Source: Methanosarcinales archaeon
GTDB lineage: Archaea > Halobacteriota > Methanosarcinia > Methanosarcinales > Methanogasteraceae
Direction of reading: 5' to 3'
Assembly (NCBI GenBank): GCA_030672345.1
Contig: DAOVGO010000114.1
Span: 1-8,031 of the forward strand
DNA: 8,031 bases
In this document: positions 1 to 6,682 of the stretch, one piece after another
Position numbering within the stretch: position 1 is the stretch's first letter
Layout of the letters: the number at the start of each line of letters is the position of its first letter
The notes under the pieces: generated by a model
Seen by the model: only the letters and a program-made list of their open reading frames with translations
Database searches by the model: none
What the model was told of the DNA's origin: nothing
Translations under genes and position numbers: made by a program

Positions 1-322
<322 letters not shown>

Positions 323-513
323 TTATAGCACACTTTGTTGGAATTGATAGGATTACACTACCGATCGAATTTGATCGAAATATCAGGACCAATGTCGGAC
401 AGAACGATCTTCCGTCCCCATCAAGATACATCGCGGTCAGGGCACCGGACCTCTGCATCATGGAATCCCATGATCAGGACCGACGCCTTTAGACCACGTA
501 TAAGGAGGTGATA
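323..513 (-). other. 16S rRNA leader (pre-rRNA 5' external spacer)
   Basis: This is about 190 bases between the predicted transcription start and the mature 16S 5' end. It has no convincing gene. It holds a perfect 7-bp inverted repeat (457-463 with 468-474, loop 464-467), whose outer bases could extend the stem with a bulge, as expected for a processing helix. A shorter repeat (CGATC / GATCG) lies near 363-378. Close to the transcription start the minus strand reads ATCACCTCCT (512 to 503), the same ten bases that end archaeal 16S rRNA. Confidence 0.6.
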
Positions 514-528
514 CTATTGCATACGTTA

Positions 529-548
529 CTCCGGTATATAAACCTTTC
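529..548 (-). promoter_or_regulatory. 16S rRNA promoter (BRE and TATA box)
   Basis: Read on the minus strand, GAAAGGTTTATATACCGG is an almost ideal archaeal core promoter: a purine-rich BRE followed by TTTATATA (542 to 535). At the usual spacing of about 26 bases, transcription should begin near 512-515, giving a leader of about 190 bases. A second AT-rich patch (CATATATG, about 570-577) lies farther upstream and may be an accessory or alternative box. The strength of the match suits an rRNA promoter. Confidence 0.85.
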
Positions 549-611
549 TAACCCAAGTGCCCGGGGTCGGTCATATATGGCACGAGTGACGCAGATACAC
601 CACCCAAATGA

Positions 612-1688
612 TCAGCACCCGGAATCCGAAACCTCCGGAAGCAGGAAGAGCCCACCGTTTGTCCTGACCACACGCACCTCGCTTCCGGATTTTTCATGGA
701 GAAATGAGGGTTTTTTCAAGAGAATCGTTTTGTATGTTTCCGGATCGAGGATCTGAACCGCGCCCTCCTCGATCGCCACCAGCACAGTTGTTGTAGCGTC
801 CTTTCGGCTTCCGATTTTCACAGCTGGTGTATCCGTGTCCGCGCCCAATGAAACCCTCTGCCCATCGATCAGATCGGTGCCGTGTATCTGCTTATCCTGA
901 TGCGTGACCTCGATCACATGGTCCCGTATGGCTACGATATCGCCGCATACAAACTCAGGAAGCCGCATGGCGCAGGTAATTCTGTATAAGTCCTCGCCGT
1001 CTTTCCTGCCGACCAGAGATGGGGATGTGGTGTATGATCCGCCAAGTTCCCTGATGATTGCACGGCAGACCTGCTTGCAGGACGTGGCTGATCCGATATA
1101 CAGATCAACCCCTTCTTTGAGCTCTTCGACCTTAGAAATGAAGGCAAAACGATCTCCTTTTTCCATAAGTTTCTTAAGCAGATGATCAGCCAGCTCTATG
1201 CACCTGTCCACCTCTTTTTCGCTTATGAGGCGGTGATTTGCCCGCAATTGAACAATTCCCGCATAATATCCTCCTGCAATCCTGCTGCATGTATCACATG
1301 TCTCGTTCTTGATCCGTATCTCGACATCAGCCGCGGCAGTCACATCGAGTCCGCTTACAACTGCACTCACCGAGACATGCACCAGACACCTCGATCGATC
1401 GATCTTTTCTTCGGAAATATCGAGTTTTTCATGCGTTGCGTCAGGGTGCATCCTTATCGATCCGGCTATTTCGTAAAAAAGCATCTCTCTTCGGTCAGTC
1501 TCCCGGGTCCACTTCCCGGCAGTGAAATGCGCCCCGCAGACCGGGCATACAAGGATCTTTACGACTGGAGGACACTTGATGAGCGTAATATTACTTAAGA
1601 AACATTCTTTGCACCGGTTGTTGTATAATTCGCTGGTCTCTTTGCCGCATTCCGGGCAGAAGAGTGTGCGTGCTGGGCGCGAGGTCAT
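612..1688 (-). CDS. nmd3: Nmd3-family ribosome-associated zinc protein
   Basis: This is an archaeal homologue of eukaryotic Nmd3, the adaptor that binds late large ribosomal subunits; in archaea it presumably acts in 50S maturation. The start is taken as the ATG at 1688 (358 residues), because a longer reading would run into the divergent GTPase gene at 1757. From that start, cysteine pairs lie at C11/C14, C26/C29 and C48/C51, a zinc-ribbon N-terminus. A further pair at C131/C134 lies in the family signature CDTCSRIAGGYYAGIVQLR. The C-terminal third is beta-rich, as in the SH3/OB-like parts of Nmd3. Length is normal for the archaeal family, and no damage is visible. It lies directly upstream of the 16S promoter on the same strand, and divergent from a ribosome-linked GTPase. 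There is no clear Shine-Dalgarno site, so the mRNA may be leaderless. Confidence 0.92.
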   Translation of the reverse strand: MTSRPARTLFCPECGKETSELYNNRCKECFLSNITLIKCPPVVKILVCPVCGAHFTAGKWTRETDRREMLFYEIAGSIRMHPDATHEKLDISEEKIDRSRCLVHVSVSAVVSGLDVTAAADVEIRIKNETCDTCSRIAGGYYAGIVQLRANHRLISEKEVDRCIELADHLLKKLMEKGDRFAFISKVEELKEGVDLYIGSATSCKQVCRAIIRELGGSYTTSPSLVGRKDGEDLYRITCAMRLPEFVCGDIVAIRDHVIEVTHQDKQIHGTDLIDGQRVSLGADTDTPAVKIGSRKDATTTVLVAIEEGAVQILDPETYKTILLKKPSFLHEKSGSEVRVVRTNGGLFLLPEVSDSGC

Positions 1689-1707
1689 CACTTTTGTATA
1701 TGGACGG

Positions 1708-1722
1708 TGGTACCATAAACCC
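1708..1722 (-). promoter_or_regulatory. Probable nmd3 promoter in the divergent nmd3/DRG spacer
   Basis: On the minus strand GGGTTTATGG centres about 27 bases before the nmd3 ATG. This matches a TATA box driving a leaderless or very short-leader transcript. The whole divergent spacer is only 68 bases (1689-1756), so the GTPase promoter must share it. A possible TATA element for the plus strand (CATAAACC, about 1711-1718) overlaps the same bases. This suggests the two genes are co-regulated or compete. Confidence 0.5.
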
Positions 1723-1756
1723 TTATCCACGTACCGGCTAAATAATCGATCATACA

Positions 1757-2848
1757 ATGGCAACCGAAGACGACATCCAGCGCATAGAGGACGAGATCAG
1801 GAAAACCCCGTACAATAAGGCGACGTCCCACCATATCGGGAGGCTCAAGGCGAAGCTCGCCAGATACCGGGATGAGATACAGAAGCGAATAGCATCGAAA
1901 TCGGGCGGCGAGGGATACAGCATAAAGAAATCGGGGAACGCCACCGTCGTGATGGTTGGGTTTCCATCGGTCGGAAAATCGACGCTATTAAACGCTCTTA
2001 CCGGCGCCAACGCGGAGGTGGCTGCTTATGAGTTCACCACGCTCGATGTGATTCCTGGCACGCTCGAATATCGCGGGGCACGCATACAGTTTCTCGATGT
2101 TCCCGGACTCATCAAGGGCGCATCGGTCGGACGCGGGCGCGGTAGAGAGGTGATCTCGGTGATACGGAATGCTGACATGGTCCTGATCATCGTGGATGTG
2201 TTCCAGCCACACCAGTATGATGTGCTCTTAAAGGAGCTGTATGACGCGGGCGTCCGGATCAATACCGAGCCTCCAAACGTTGTTATCCACAAGGACATCA
2301 AAGACGGCATCAGAGTGAACAGCACTGTTGATATCGAGCTTGATAAAAAAACAATCCAGTCTGTGCTGTCAGAATATAAGATACACAATGCAAACGTGAT
2401 CATACGGCAAAATATAACCGTGGACGAATTCATCGATGTTATCACCGGAAATTGCAGGTACGTTGCTGCCATAACCGTCCTGAACAAGATCGATCTGGCT
2501 GATCCGCAGGTACTGGCAGAGTGTAGAACACGGTTTCCTGATGCGGTTGCGATCTCGGCGGATGAAGACACGAATCTCGAGGAATTGAGGGAGCGGATAT
2601 ATACCGAACTCGGGTTCATGCGCATCTACCTGAAGCCGCAGGGACAGCCCCCTGATATGGACGAGCCGATGATCCTGAAGAGTGATGCGCGTGTTTTTGA
2701 TGTCTGCTCTGCCATCCACCGTGACTTCGTGAGAAAATTTCGGTATGCGCAGGTCTGGGGCAAGTCAGCAAAACATGCAGGGCAGCACGTGGGTTTGTCG
2801 CACATCCTCCATGATGGAGATGTGGTTAGCGTGCTTGTGCGGAAGTGA
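1757..2848 (+). CDS. DRG-family (Obg-like) GTPase with TGS domain
   Basis: This is a 363-residue GTPase of the developmentally regulated GTP-binding (DRG/Rbg) family, the archaeal branch of Obg-type translational GTPases. Eukaryotic DRG proteins bind translating ribosomes and relieve stalling; a similar role is inferred here. An N-terminal basic helical segment (1-60) precedes the G domain. Motifs in order are G1 GFPSVGKST (68-76), G2 threonines 94-95 in FTTLD, G3 DVPGL (114-118), a glycine- and arginine-rich switch II (GRGRGRE), G4 NKID (243-246) and G5 SAD (267-269). Residues of about 150-235 form the DRG-specific insert between G3 and G4. A TGS domain occupies about 288-361 and ends in the typical HDGDVVSVL. 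Length and motifs are those of an intact family member. It diverges from nmd3. No Shine-Dalgarno site is evident before the ATG. Confidence 0.95.
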   Translation: MATEDDIQRIEDEIRKTPYNKATSHHIGRLKAKLARYRDEIQKRIASKSGGEGYSIKKSGNATVVMVGFPSVGKSTLLNALTGANAEVAAYEFTTLDVIPGTLEYRGARIQFLDVPGLIKGASVGRGRGREVISVIRNADMVLIIVDVFQPHQYDVLLKELYDAGVRINTEPPNVVIHKDIKDGIRVNSTVDIELDKKTIQSVLSEYKIHNANVIIRQNITVDEFIDVITGNCRYVAAITVLNKIDLADPQVLAECRTRFPDAVAISADEDTNLEELRERIYTELGFMRIYLKPQGQPPDMDEPMILKSDARVFDVCSAIHRDFVRKFRYAQVWGKSAKHAGQHVGLSHILHDGDVVSVLVRK

Positions 2849-2859
2849 GTGAAAAACCA

Positions 2860-3055
2860 TGTTTCGGGATCATGTATTTTCAGCATCTGTATAACATCGA
2901 TCTTCACCGGGTGGAGCGTTGCGGCATCCATTATGCAACGCCGGACGGACGGGCGGTCCCGTTCTGCAGTTACATACACAATCTCCGGGGAAGGTGTTGA
3001 GCGCAGGTTCTCGGTGCATCTGGCTGAATGGGAACGATCACATGTCAATCGGTGA
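2860..3055 (+). pseudogene. C-terminal remnant of a radical SAM protein, frameshifted
   Basis: From about 2860 one frame reads through an ATG at 2872 to a stop at 2998-3000. It contains YNIDLHRVERCGIHYATPDG followed by R and then PFCSY, which I recognise as the C-terminal signature of a large archaeal radical SAM family that includes tetraether lipid synthase (Tes)-like enzymes. In intact members more sequence follows. Here it continues only in the next frame (GVERRFSVHLAEWERSHVNR, ending at 3055), so a one-base shift lies between about 2971 and 2990. Nothing of the radical SAM core (CxxxCxxC) is present; the DRG stop codon lies just upstream. The piece is therefore a truncated and frameshifted relic. 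Family naming rests on motif memory, not on a search. Confidence 0.6.
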
Positions 3056-3062
3056 TTTTATA

Positions 3063-3089
3063 GGTCTCTGTTTGTGGTTTGGAGAGACC
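3063..3089. repeat. 7-bp inverted repeat (hairpin)
   Basis: GGTCTCT at 3063-3069 pairs perfectly with AGAGACC at 3083-3089 across a 13-base loop. There is no T-tract behind it on either strand, so it is not a convincing terminator. It sits between the radical SAM remnant and the glycosyltransferase promoter. Its function is unknown. Confidence 0.4.
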
Positions 3090-3131
3090 GGGAAGTGGTT
3101 ATGAAATACATAAAAATTCATAATACTATTT

Positions 3132-3210
3132 CATATAAAATGTAAACTTTTCCTAACCAAAAGCTTTATCGTTTGGTAAAGATTGTTAACAACACATATC
3201 TCGGAGGTGG
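3132..3210 (+). promoter_or_regulatory. Promoter and Shine-Dalgarno site of the truncated glycosyltransferase
   Basis: This AT-rich region has two candidate TATA boxes: ATATAAAA (3133-3140) and CTTTATC (3164-3170). The second lies inside a perfect inverted repeat, ACCAAA (3156-3161) and TTTGGT (3172-3177), with a 10-base spacer. A protein bound there would cover the TATA box, so it could be an operator. GGAGGTGG at 3203-3210 is a strong Shine-Dalgarno match five bases before the ATG at 3216. It is the clearest ribosome-binding site in the window. Confidence 0.6.
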
Positions 3211-3215
3211 CGTAA

Positions 3216-3695
3216 ATGGAAACATTACGAATCGGGATGTTCTCATGGGAGAGTCTACACTCTGTTACTGTAGGCGGTATCTCCCCCCATGTAACTGAAC
3301 TTGCAGAGACGCTCTCAGCAATTGGGCACGAAGTACACGTCTTTACGCAGAGCGGATGGATGCGCGACTACGATCTAATAAACGGAGTGCATTACCAGCG
3401 GTACAGCTACAATCACTCAGGCGGAATCATCCACCAGATGGACCAGATGTGCAACGCAATGTATGACCGATTCGGAGCCGTCGAGAAACAGGTAGGCGTT
3501 TTCGACGTCCTCCATGGACATGACTGGCATCCTGTGAATGCGCTGACCCGGATCAAGCATGACTATGGCAGGCAGTTTGTCGTCACCGGAATAATAGGAA
3601 TTACTGCGTTTGCCGCGCCCGGCATGGATGGCGGCTCAGGAAGCACAACAGGTGTAGACGATTATACAACGGGGCACCCGCGATTAAACCCATGA
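3216..3695 (+). pseudogene. Glycosyltransferase (GT4/GT5, glycogen-synthase-like), 3'-truncated
   Basis: Residues 1-124 match the N-terminal Rossmann half of archaeal glycogen/starch-synthase-like glycosyltransferases: RIGMFSWESLHSVTVGGISP with the glycine-rich donor loop, HVTELAETLSAIGHEVHVFT, and FDVLHGHDWHP around 96-106. The family normally continues after the FVVT strand with an HSTEWGR-type motif, and the C-terminal half carries the donor-sugar site. All of this is missing. After T124 (about 3587) the frame runs for 35 unrelated residues (GIIGITAFAAPGMDGG...) to a stop at 3693-3695. A complete enzyme is about 400 or more residues, so this is probably inactive. The promoter and ribosome-binding site look intact, so a 159-residue product may still be made. 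The break looks like a deletion or a junction with foreign sequence, because the missing motif is not in another frame nearby. Confidence 0.75.
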
Positions 3696-3817
3696 CATGC
3701 ACTGATCACGACATCGACAGCCACATAATCGATTGTGGCAAGCCGGATGTTAGTGCCAATTACGATCTGGCAGCGCTCTTTATGCGCACGTTCAATAATT
3801 CATGGCGAATCAAATGA
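3692..3817 (+). other. Unassigned open stretch after the truncated glycosyltransferase
   Basis: One plus-strand frame is open here from ATG 3692 to the stop at 3815-3817 (41 residues: MTCTDHDIDSHIIDCGKPDV, then a tail ending FNNSWRIK). The exactly antiparallel minus-strand frame is also open over most of this length and reads ERAHKERCQIVIGTNIRLAT followed by a hydrophobic stretch. I recognise neither and cannot tell which, if any, was coding. No Shine-Dalgarno site precedes the ATG. Together with the tail of the glycosyltransferase frame (3588-3695), this may be the decayed end of a different gene. From 3818 to 3907 I see nothing. Confidence 0.2.
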
Positions 3818-3907
3818 CCCTCGGTTCGCGACGCCCGTCACATAACCACCATACTAACAAGTTCAAACAATCTCAAGCACCCGAATATGTGTTCGAGAAT
3901 ATGTCCC

Positions 3908-3968
3908 AAAAAAGCAGCCGCAACCAAAACACCCCCTGACATGATGCATTCACGCCTGACTTTCAGGC
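3908..3968 (-). terminator. Probable transcription terminator of the CDC48 gene
   Basis: On the minus strand the end of the CDC48 gene overlaps a tight hairpin (GCCTGA / TCAGGC, arms 3954-3959 and 3963-3968, three-base loop), which includes the stop codon. About 40 bases further, the minus strand has a six-T run (3913 to 3908). A T-run after a gene is enough for archaeal termination. The hairpin itself is not directly followed by T residues, so it may instead stabilise the 3' end. Confidence 0.4.
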
Positions 3969-6122
3969 AGGATTTGACTGCGCAGATCGCACATACTCAA
4001 TCGCCCAATCGAAGTGTCTCTTCGTGATCTCAACGCTGCCTGCGAGTGCCATCACATCAGCATCAGCGCCTCTGCCCGCCCCTGACATCACCTCGCGCAA
4101 CGCAAGCATGGCAGCCTCCCTGCATACCGCATGGATGTCGGCGCCTGAGTACCCTTCGGTCGCATCGGCGAGCGATGATGCTGACACGTCGTCAGAGAGC
4201 GGCTTACCTTCGAGATGGATCCCAAAAATCCTCAATCGCGCCTCCTTATCAGGCATCGGTATGTGGATGAGACGGTCGATCCTTCCTGCCCTGATCAGTG
4301 CCGGATCGATCAGGTCGATGCGGTTGGTAGCAGCGATCACGACCACATCGCGCAGTTCCTCGAGCCCGTCCAGTTCTGTCAGGATCTGTGAGACGACCCG
4401 TTCGGTCACAAAGGAGTCTGCGCTGCTCCCTCTTGCAGGCACGATCGAATCAACCTCGTCAAAGAAGATAATCGCAGGAGAAGCCTGCCTTGCCTTGCGG
4501 AATATCTCTCTGACAGCCTTTTCTGATTCGCCGACGTATTTGCTCAGCAGTTCAGGACCCTTGATGCTTATGAAATTCGCAGAACTCTCGGTAGCAACCG
4601 CTTTTGCGATCAGGGTCTTTCCTGTGCCTGTCGGACCATAGATCAGCACCCCTGTGGGCGGAGTTGTGCCGATAGCCTCAAATATCCCGGGATAACGCAG
4701 GGGCCACTCCACAATCTCGATTAATTCCTGTTTCTGTGCCTCAAGCCCACCGATATCGTCCCATCTGACTTTTGGCACCTCAACGAACACCTCTCGCATT
4801 GCAGAAGGCTCTATATGCCTCATCGCCTCATAAAAGTCGTTCTTTGTTACAATCAGTTGATCAAGTGACTCGGGTGGAATATCCTCTTCGAGATCGATCT
4901 CCTTCATGATCCTGCGCAGCGCATGCATAGCCGCTTCCTTGCAGAGCGATGCGGTGTCAGCACCGACAAAGCCGTGCGTGATCTCGGCAAGGTCCTCAAG
5001 ACCCTTTCCTTGCATCTCATCATCAAGCGGCATCCCTCTCGTGTGTACCTGCAATATCTCGAACCTGCCGTTTCGGTCAGGGACCCCGATGTCGATCTCG
5101 CGATCGAACCTGCCGCCCCGCCGTAGCGCAAGATCGATATCGTTCGGGCGGTTGGTAGCCGCGATCACCACAACCTCGCCTCGCGACTGCAAGCCGTCCA
5201 TCAGTGACAGCAACTGTGCCACAACCCTGCGTTCGGTCTCCCCTGCAACTTCACCGCGCTTTGGGGCGATCGAATCGATCTCATCGATGAAAATAATACT
5301 CGGGGCGTCTTTTTCCGCATCTTCAAAGATTTCTCGAAGATGTTTCTCGCTTTCACCGTAATACTTGCTCACAATCTCAGGACCGCTGATCGATATGAAA
5401 TTTGACGACGTCTCGCTTGCAACCGCTTTTGCAATCATTGTTTTTCCGGTTCCGGGTGGTCCATACAGCAGCACGCCCCTTGGAGGCGCGATGCCCAGTT
5501 TCCGGAACAGTTCGGGATGGCGGAGCGGGAGTTCGATCATCTCGCGGATGAGGCTGATCTCACGGCTCAAACCGCCGATGTCCTCGTACGTGATCTGCGT
5601 GGTGTGCGCCTCATCTGTGATCGGGCGTTCCTTGAGTACGATTCTCGTGTTTCTGGCTACAAGAACCACGCCCTGTGGATTGGTCGCTGTGACCACGAAC
5701 GTGATTGGGTTGTCCACGGTCTCGACCCTGAGATGCTGCCCCTTCGTGATCGGTCTGCCTTCGAGATACCGTGCCAGGTAGCGTATTCCACCGACCAGCT
5801 TGATAGCCTGTGTTGGTGCGATCACGACTCTGGTCGCAGTCTTTGCCATGACCTTGCGCACCCTGACCCGGTCATCGATCCCGGCATGGGCATTGCCCCT
5901 TGTGCTCCCATCGATCCGTATCAGGTCCTCTCCCGTATCACCAGGATATCCGGGCAGCGCAGTGGCGTACGCCTTCTCGCTGCCAGCAATCTCGATCACA
6001 TCTCCAGCAGGTATGCCAAGCATGTCCATAAAATCCCGGTCGATGCGTGCGATATCCTTGCCAACATCTCTGTGGTATGCCTCTGCCACACGGAGCGTGA
6101 CTTCCTGTGCGCCATCATTCAT
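3963..6122 (-). CDS. CDC48/VAT-type AAA+ ATPase (two AAA rings)
   Basis: This is an archaeal homologue of p97/VCP (VAT), a cytoplasmic hexameric unfoldase that extracts and unfolds proteins, often for the 20S proteasome. I chose the ATG at 6122 (719 residues) over the in-frame GTG at 6131, because a TATA-like box lies about 27 bases before 6122. Numbering from that ATG: the N domain (about 1-180) starts with the typical LRVAEAYHRDVGKDIARID. D1 has Walker A GPPGTGKT (221-228), Walker B IIFIDEID (276-283), sensor ATNRP (322-326) and the RFDR arginine finger (338-341). D2 has Walker A GPTGTGKT (496-503), Walker B IIFFDEVD (551-558), ATNRID (598-603) and GRIDR (613-617). Both Walker B glutamates and both arginine-finger regions are kept. 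Small departures in D2 are GPT for GPP and GRIDR for GRFDR. The C-terminus (SAQSNPA) lacks the HbYX motif often used to dock to the 20S proteasome. Length is normal and the frame intact. Confidence 0.96.
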   Translation of the reverse strand: MNDGAQEVTLRVAEAYHRDVGKDIARIDRDFMDMLGIPAGDVIEIAGSEKAYATALPGYPGDTGEDLIRIDGSTRGNAHAGIDDRVRVRKVMAKTATRVVIAPTQAIKLVGGIRYLARYLEGRPITKGQHLRVETVDNPITFVVTATNPQGVVLVARNTRIVLKERPITDEAHTTQITYEDIGGLSREISLIREMIELPLRHPELFRKLGIAPPRGVLLYGPPGTGKTMIAKAVASETSSNFISISGPEIVSKYYGESEKHLREIFEDAEKDAPSIIFIDEIDSIAPKRGEVAGETERRVVAQLLSLMDGLQSRGEVVVIAATNRPNDIDLALRRGGRFDREIDIGVPDRNGRFEILQVHTRGMPLDDEMQGKGLEDLAEITHGFVGADTASLCKEAAMHALRRIMKEIDLEEDIPPESLDQLIVTKNDFYEAMRHIEPSAMREVFVEVPKVRWDDIGGLEAQKQELIEIVEWPLRYPGIFEAIGTTPPTGVLIYGPTGTGKTLIAKAVATESSANFISIKGPELLSKYVGESEKAVREIFRKARQASPAIIFFDEVDSIVPARGSSADSFVTERVVSQILTELDGLEELRDVVVIAATNRIDLIDPALIRAGRIDRLIHIPMPDKEARLRIFGIHLEGKPLSDDVSASSLADATEGYSGADIHAVCREAAMLALREVMSGAGRGADADVMALAGSVEITKRHFDWAIEYVRSAQSNPA

Positions 6123-6143
6123 GCACTGCACATCTGTATCAGG

Positions 6144-6151
6144 TCTTATTT
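6144..6151 (-). promoter_or_regulatory. Probable TATA box of the CDC48 gene
   Basis: CAAATAAG on the minus strand (6151 to 6144) is centred about 26 bases before the ATG at 6122. This gives a leaderless transcript and supports that start. There is no Shine-Dalgarno site. A second TATA-like patch (CTATAGTATAG, around 6207-6218) lies farther upstream and could give a leader of about 60 bases. Confidence 0.45.
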
Positions 6152-6253
6152 GTATTACTTTCGGAGACCCTGGGGGTTGTCAACTTGAGCGTTGGTGCTC
6201 GAATACTATACTATAGAAAAGCTGGTCCCAAAATCTTTCAGAAAATCAGAATC

Positions 6254-6389
6254 GAGCACATCAGCGTTTGTGGCTTCATATAGGCGCTCGCAACCACTGT
6301 TACGCAACCACGAAACGCGAGACCGGGCTTATCTTCTGTGTTCAGGGATCGGGTACCGGAGTTTCCCTGCCGCTATGGCTGATGTACTC
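6254..6389 (-). rRNA. Second, divergent 5S rRNA copy (possibly a pseudogene)
   Basis: This 136-base stretch aligns along its full length with the regular 5S gene at 7574-7701 and has the same orientation. The two ends are the most alike: GAGTACATCAGC at the 5' end and GCTGATGTGCTC at the 3' end form a perfect 12-bp terminal helix. The core GCCATAGCGG and AACACAGAAGATAAGCCCG are kept. It differs by several single-base insertions. The conserved loop reads CCCGATCCCTGAAC where the regular copy has CCCATCCCGAAC, and one base bulges in the long helix before the 3' strand. Helix III gains a mismatch and helix IV is weakened. No 23S lies upstream of it; its 5' neighbour is a dockerin remnant. It could be a decaying duplicate or a divergent second 5S. 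The 3' flank on the minus strand is rich in short T runs. Confidence 0.75.
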
Positions 6390-6431
6390 GCCTTCGGCAC
6401 AAGCTTTGCGCATTGTTGCGAACCGCATCGG

Positions 6432-6682
6432 TCACAACTCGATCGTGCCACCCAGCCAGCCTTGCAGGATCATGATCGCCAACCTTTTTTCCAAAAAGGT
6501 TGATCAAAAACATCCTACCTCCGGTAGGATTACGAGGTGACGCGGTGGTCGCCACTGATGTCAGCGGCGGCGAGTGTTGCGGGGTCGCGCGGGCGGCTGC
6601 CGGCTGCGATCTGGAGTGCGATCGCGGCGTCGGCGGGGGTGATGTTGCCGACAGAGTTGAGGTCGCTTGGTCGCCGTTGAGG
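6432..6682 (-). pseudogene. Dockerin-like C-terminal domain remnant, interrupted
   Basis: Directly after the stop codon of the 275-residue gene, in the same frame, the minus strand is open for 50 codons. It reads DLNSVGNITPADAAIALQIA, a linker, then ADISGDHRVTS and a stop at 6530-6532. This is a dockerin-type pair of EF-hand-like loops, as found at the C-termini of secreted proteins of methanogen-related archaea. The first loop has V where a calcium-binding D is usual. Intact domains continue with an LDAL-MILQ type helix. That piece is found about 60 bases further on as MILQGWLGGTIEL and a stop (6473 to 6432), so the gap is filled by two hairpins. Base composition is much more GC-rich than the gene before it. 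An echo of the first loop (DLNGD) lies just upstream in another frame, suggesting a small duplication. No signal peptide or main domain is present. It is a relic. Confidence 0.65.
6480..6530. repeat. Tandem short-loop hairpins, probable small inserted element
   Basis: Two perfect inverted repeats lie nine bases apart. The first has 10-base arms at 6480-6489 (CAACCTTTTT) and 6493-6502. The second has 8-base arms at 6512-6519 (ATCCTACC) and 6523-6530. Both loops are three bases long and identical (TCC on the plus strand). They sit exactly where the dockerin domain is interrupted, so they look like a REP- or MITE-like element rather than a terminator of a working gene. On the plus strand the first hairpin is followed by a short A run and on the minus strand by none. 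Confidence 0.6.

Noticed and set aside
508..756. Plus-strand open frame with a perfect Shine-Dalgarno sequence (AAGGAGGTGAT) just before it
   Set aside because: It runs antisense through the 16S promoter and into the end of nmd3, and its product has no protein-like character. The Shine-Dalgarno match is the complement of the anti-Shine-Dalgarno-like leader segment.
1689..1763. N-terminal extension of nmd3 to an ATG at 1763
   Set aside because: It would overlap the DRG start and adds 25 residues not seen in the family. The zinc-ribbon N-terminus fits the ATG at 1688.
2626..3048. Minus-strand open frame across the DRG 3' end and the radical SAM remnant
   Set aside because: It is antisense to the TGS domain, and the plus strand carries recognisable protein motifs over the same bases.
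5517..6188. Long plus-strand open frame (223 codons) opposite the CDC48 N-terminus
   Set aside because: It lies antisense to a clearly conserved gene, and its composition is that of a shadow frame. The other plus-strand frames across 4024-5781 were rejected for the same reason.
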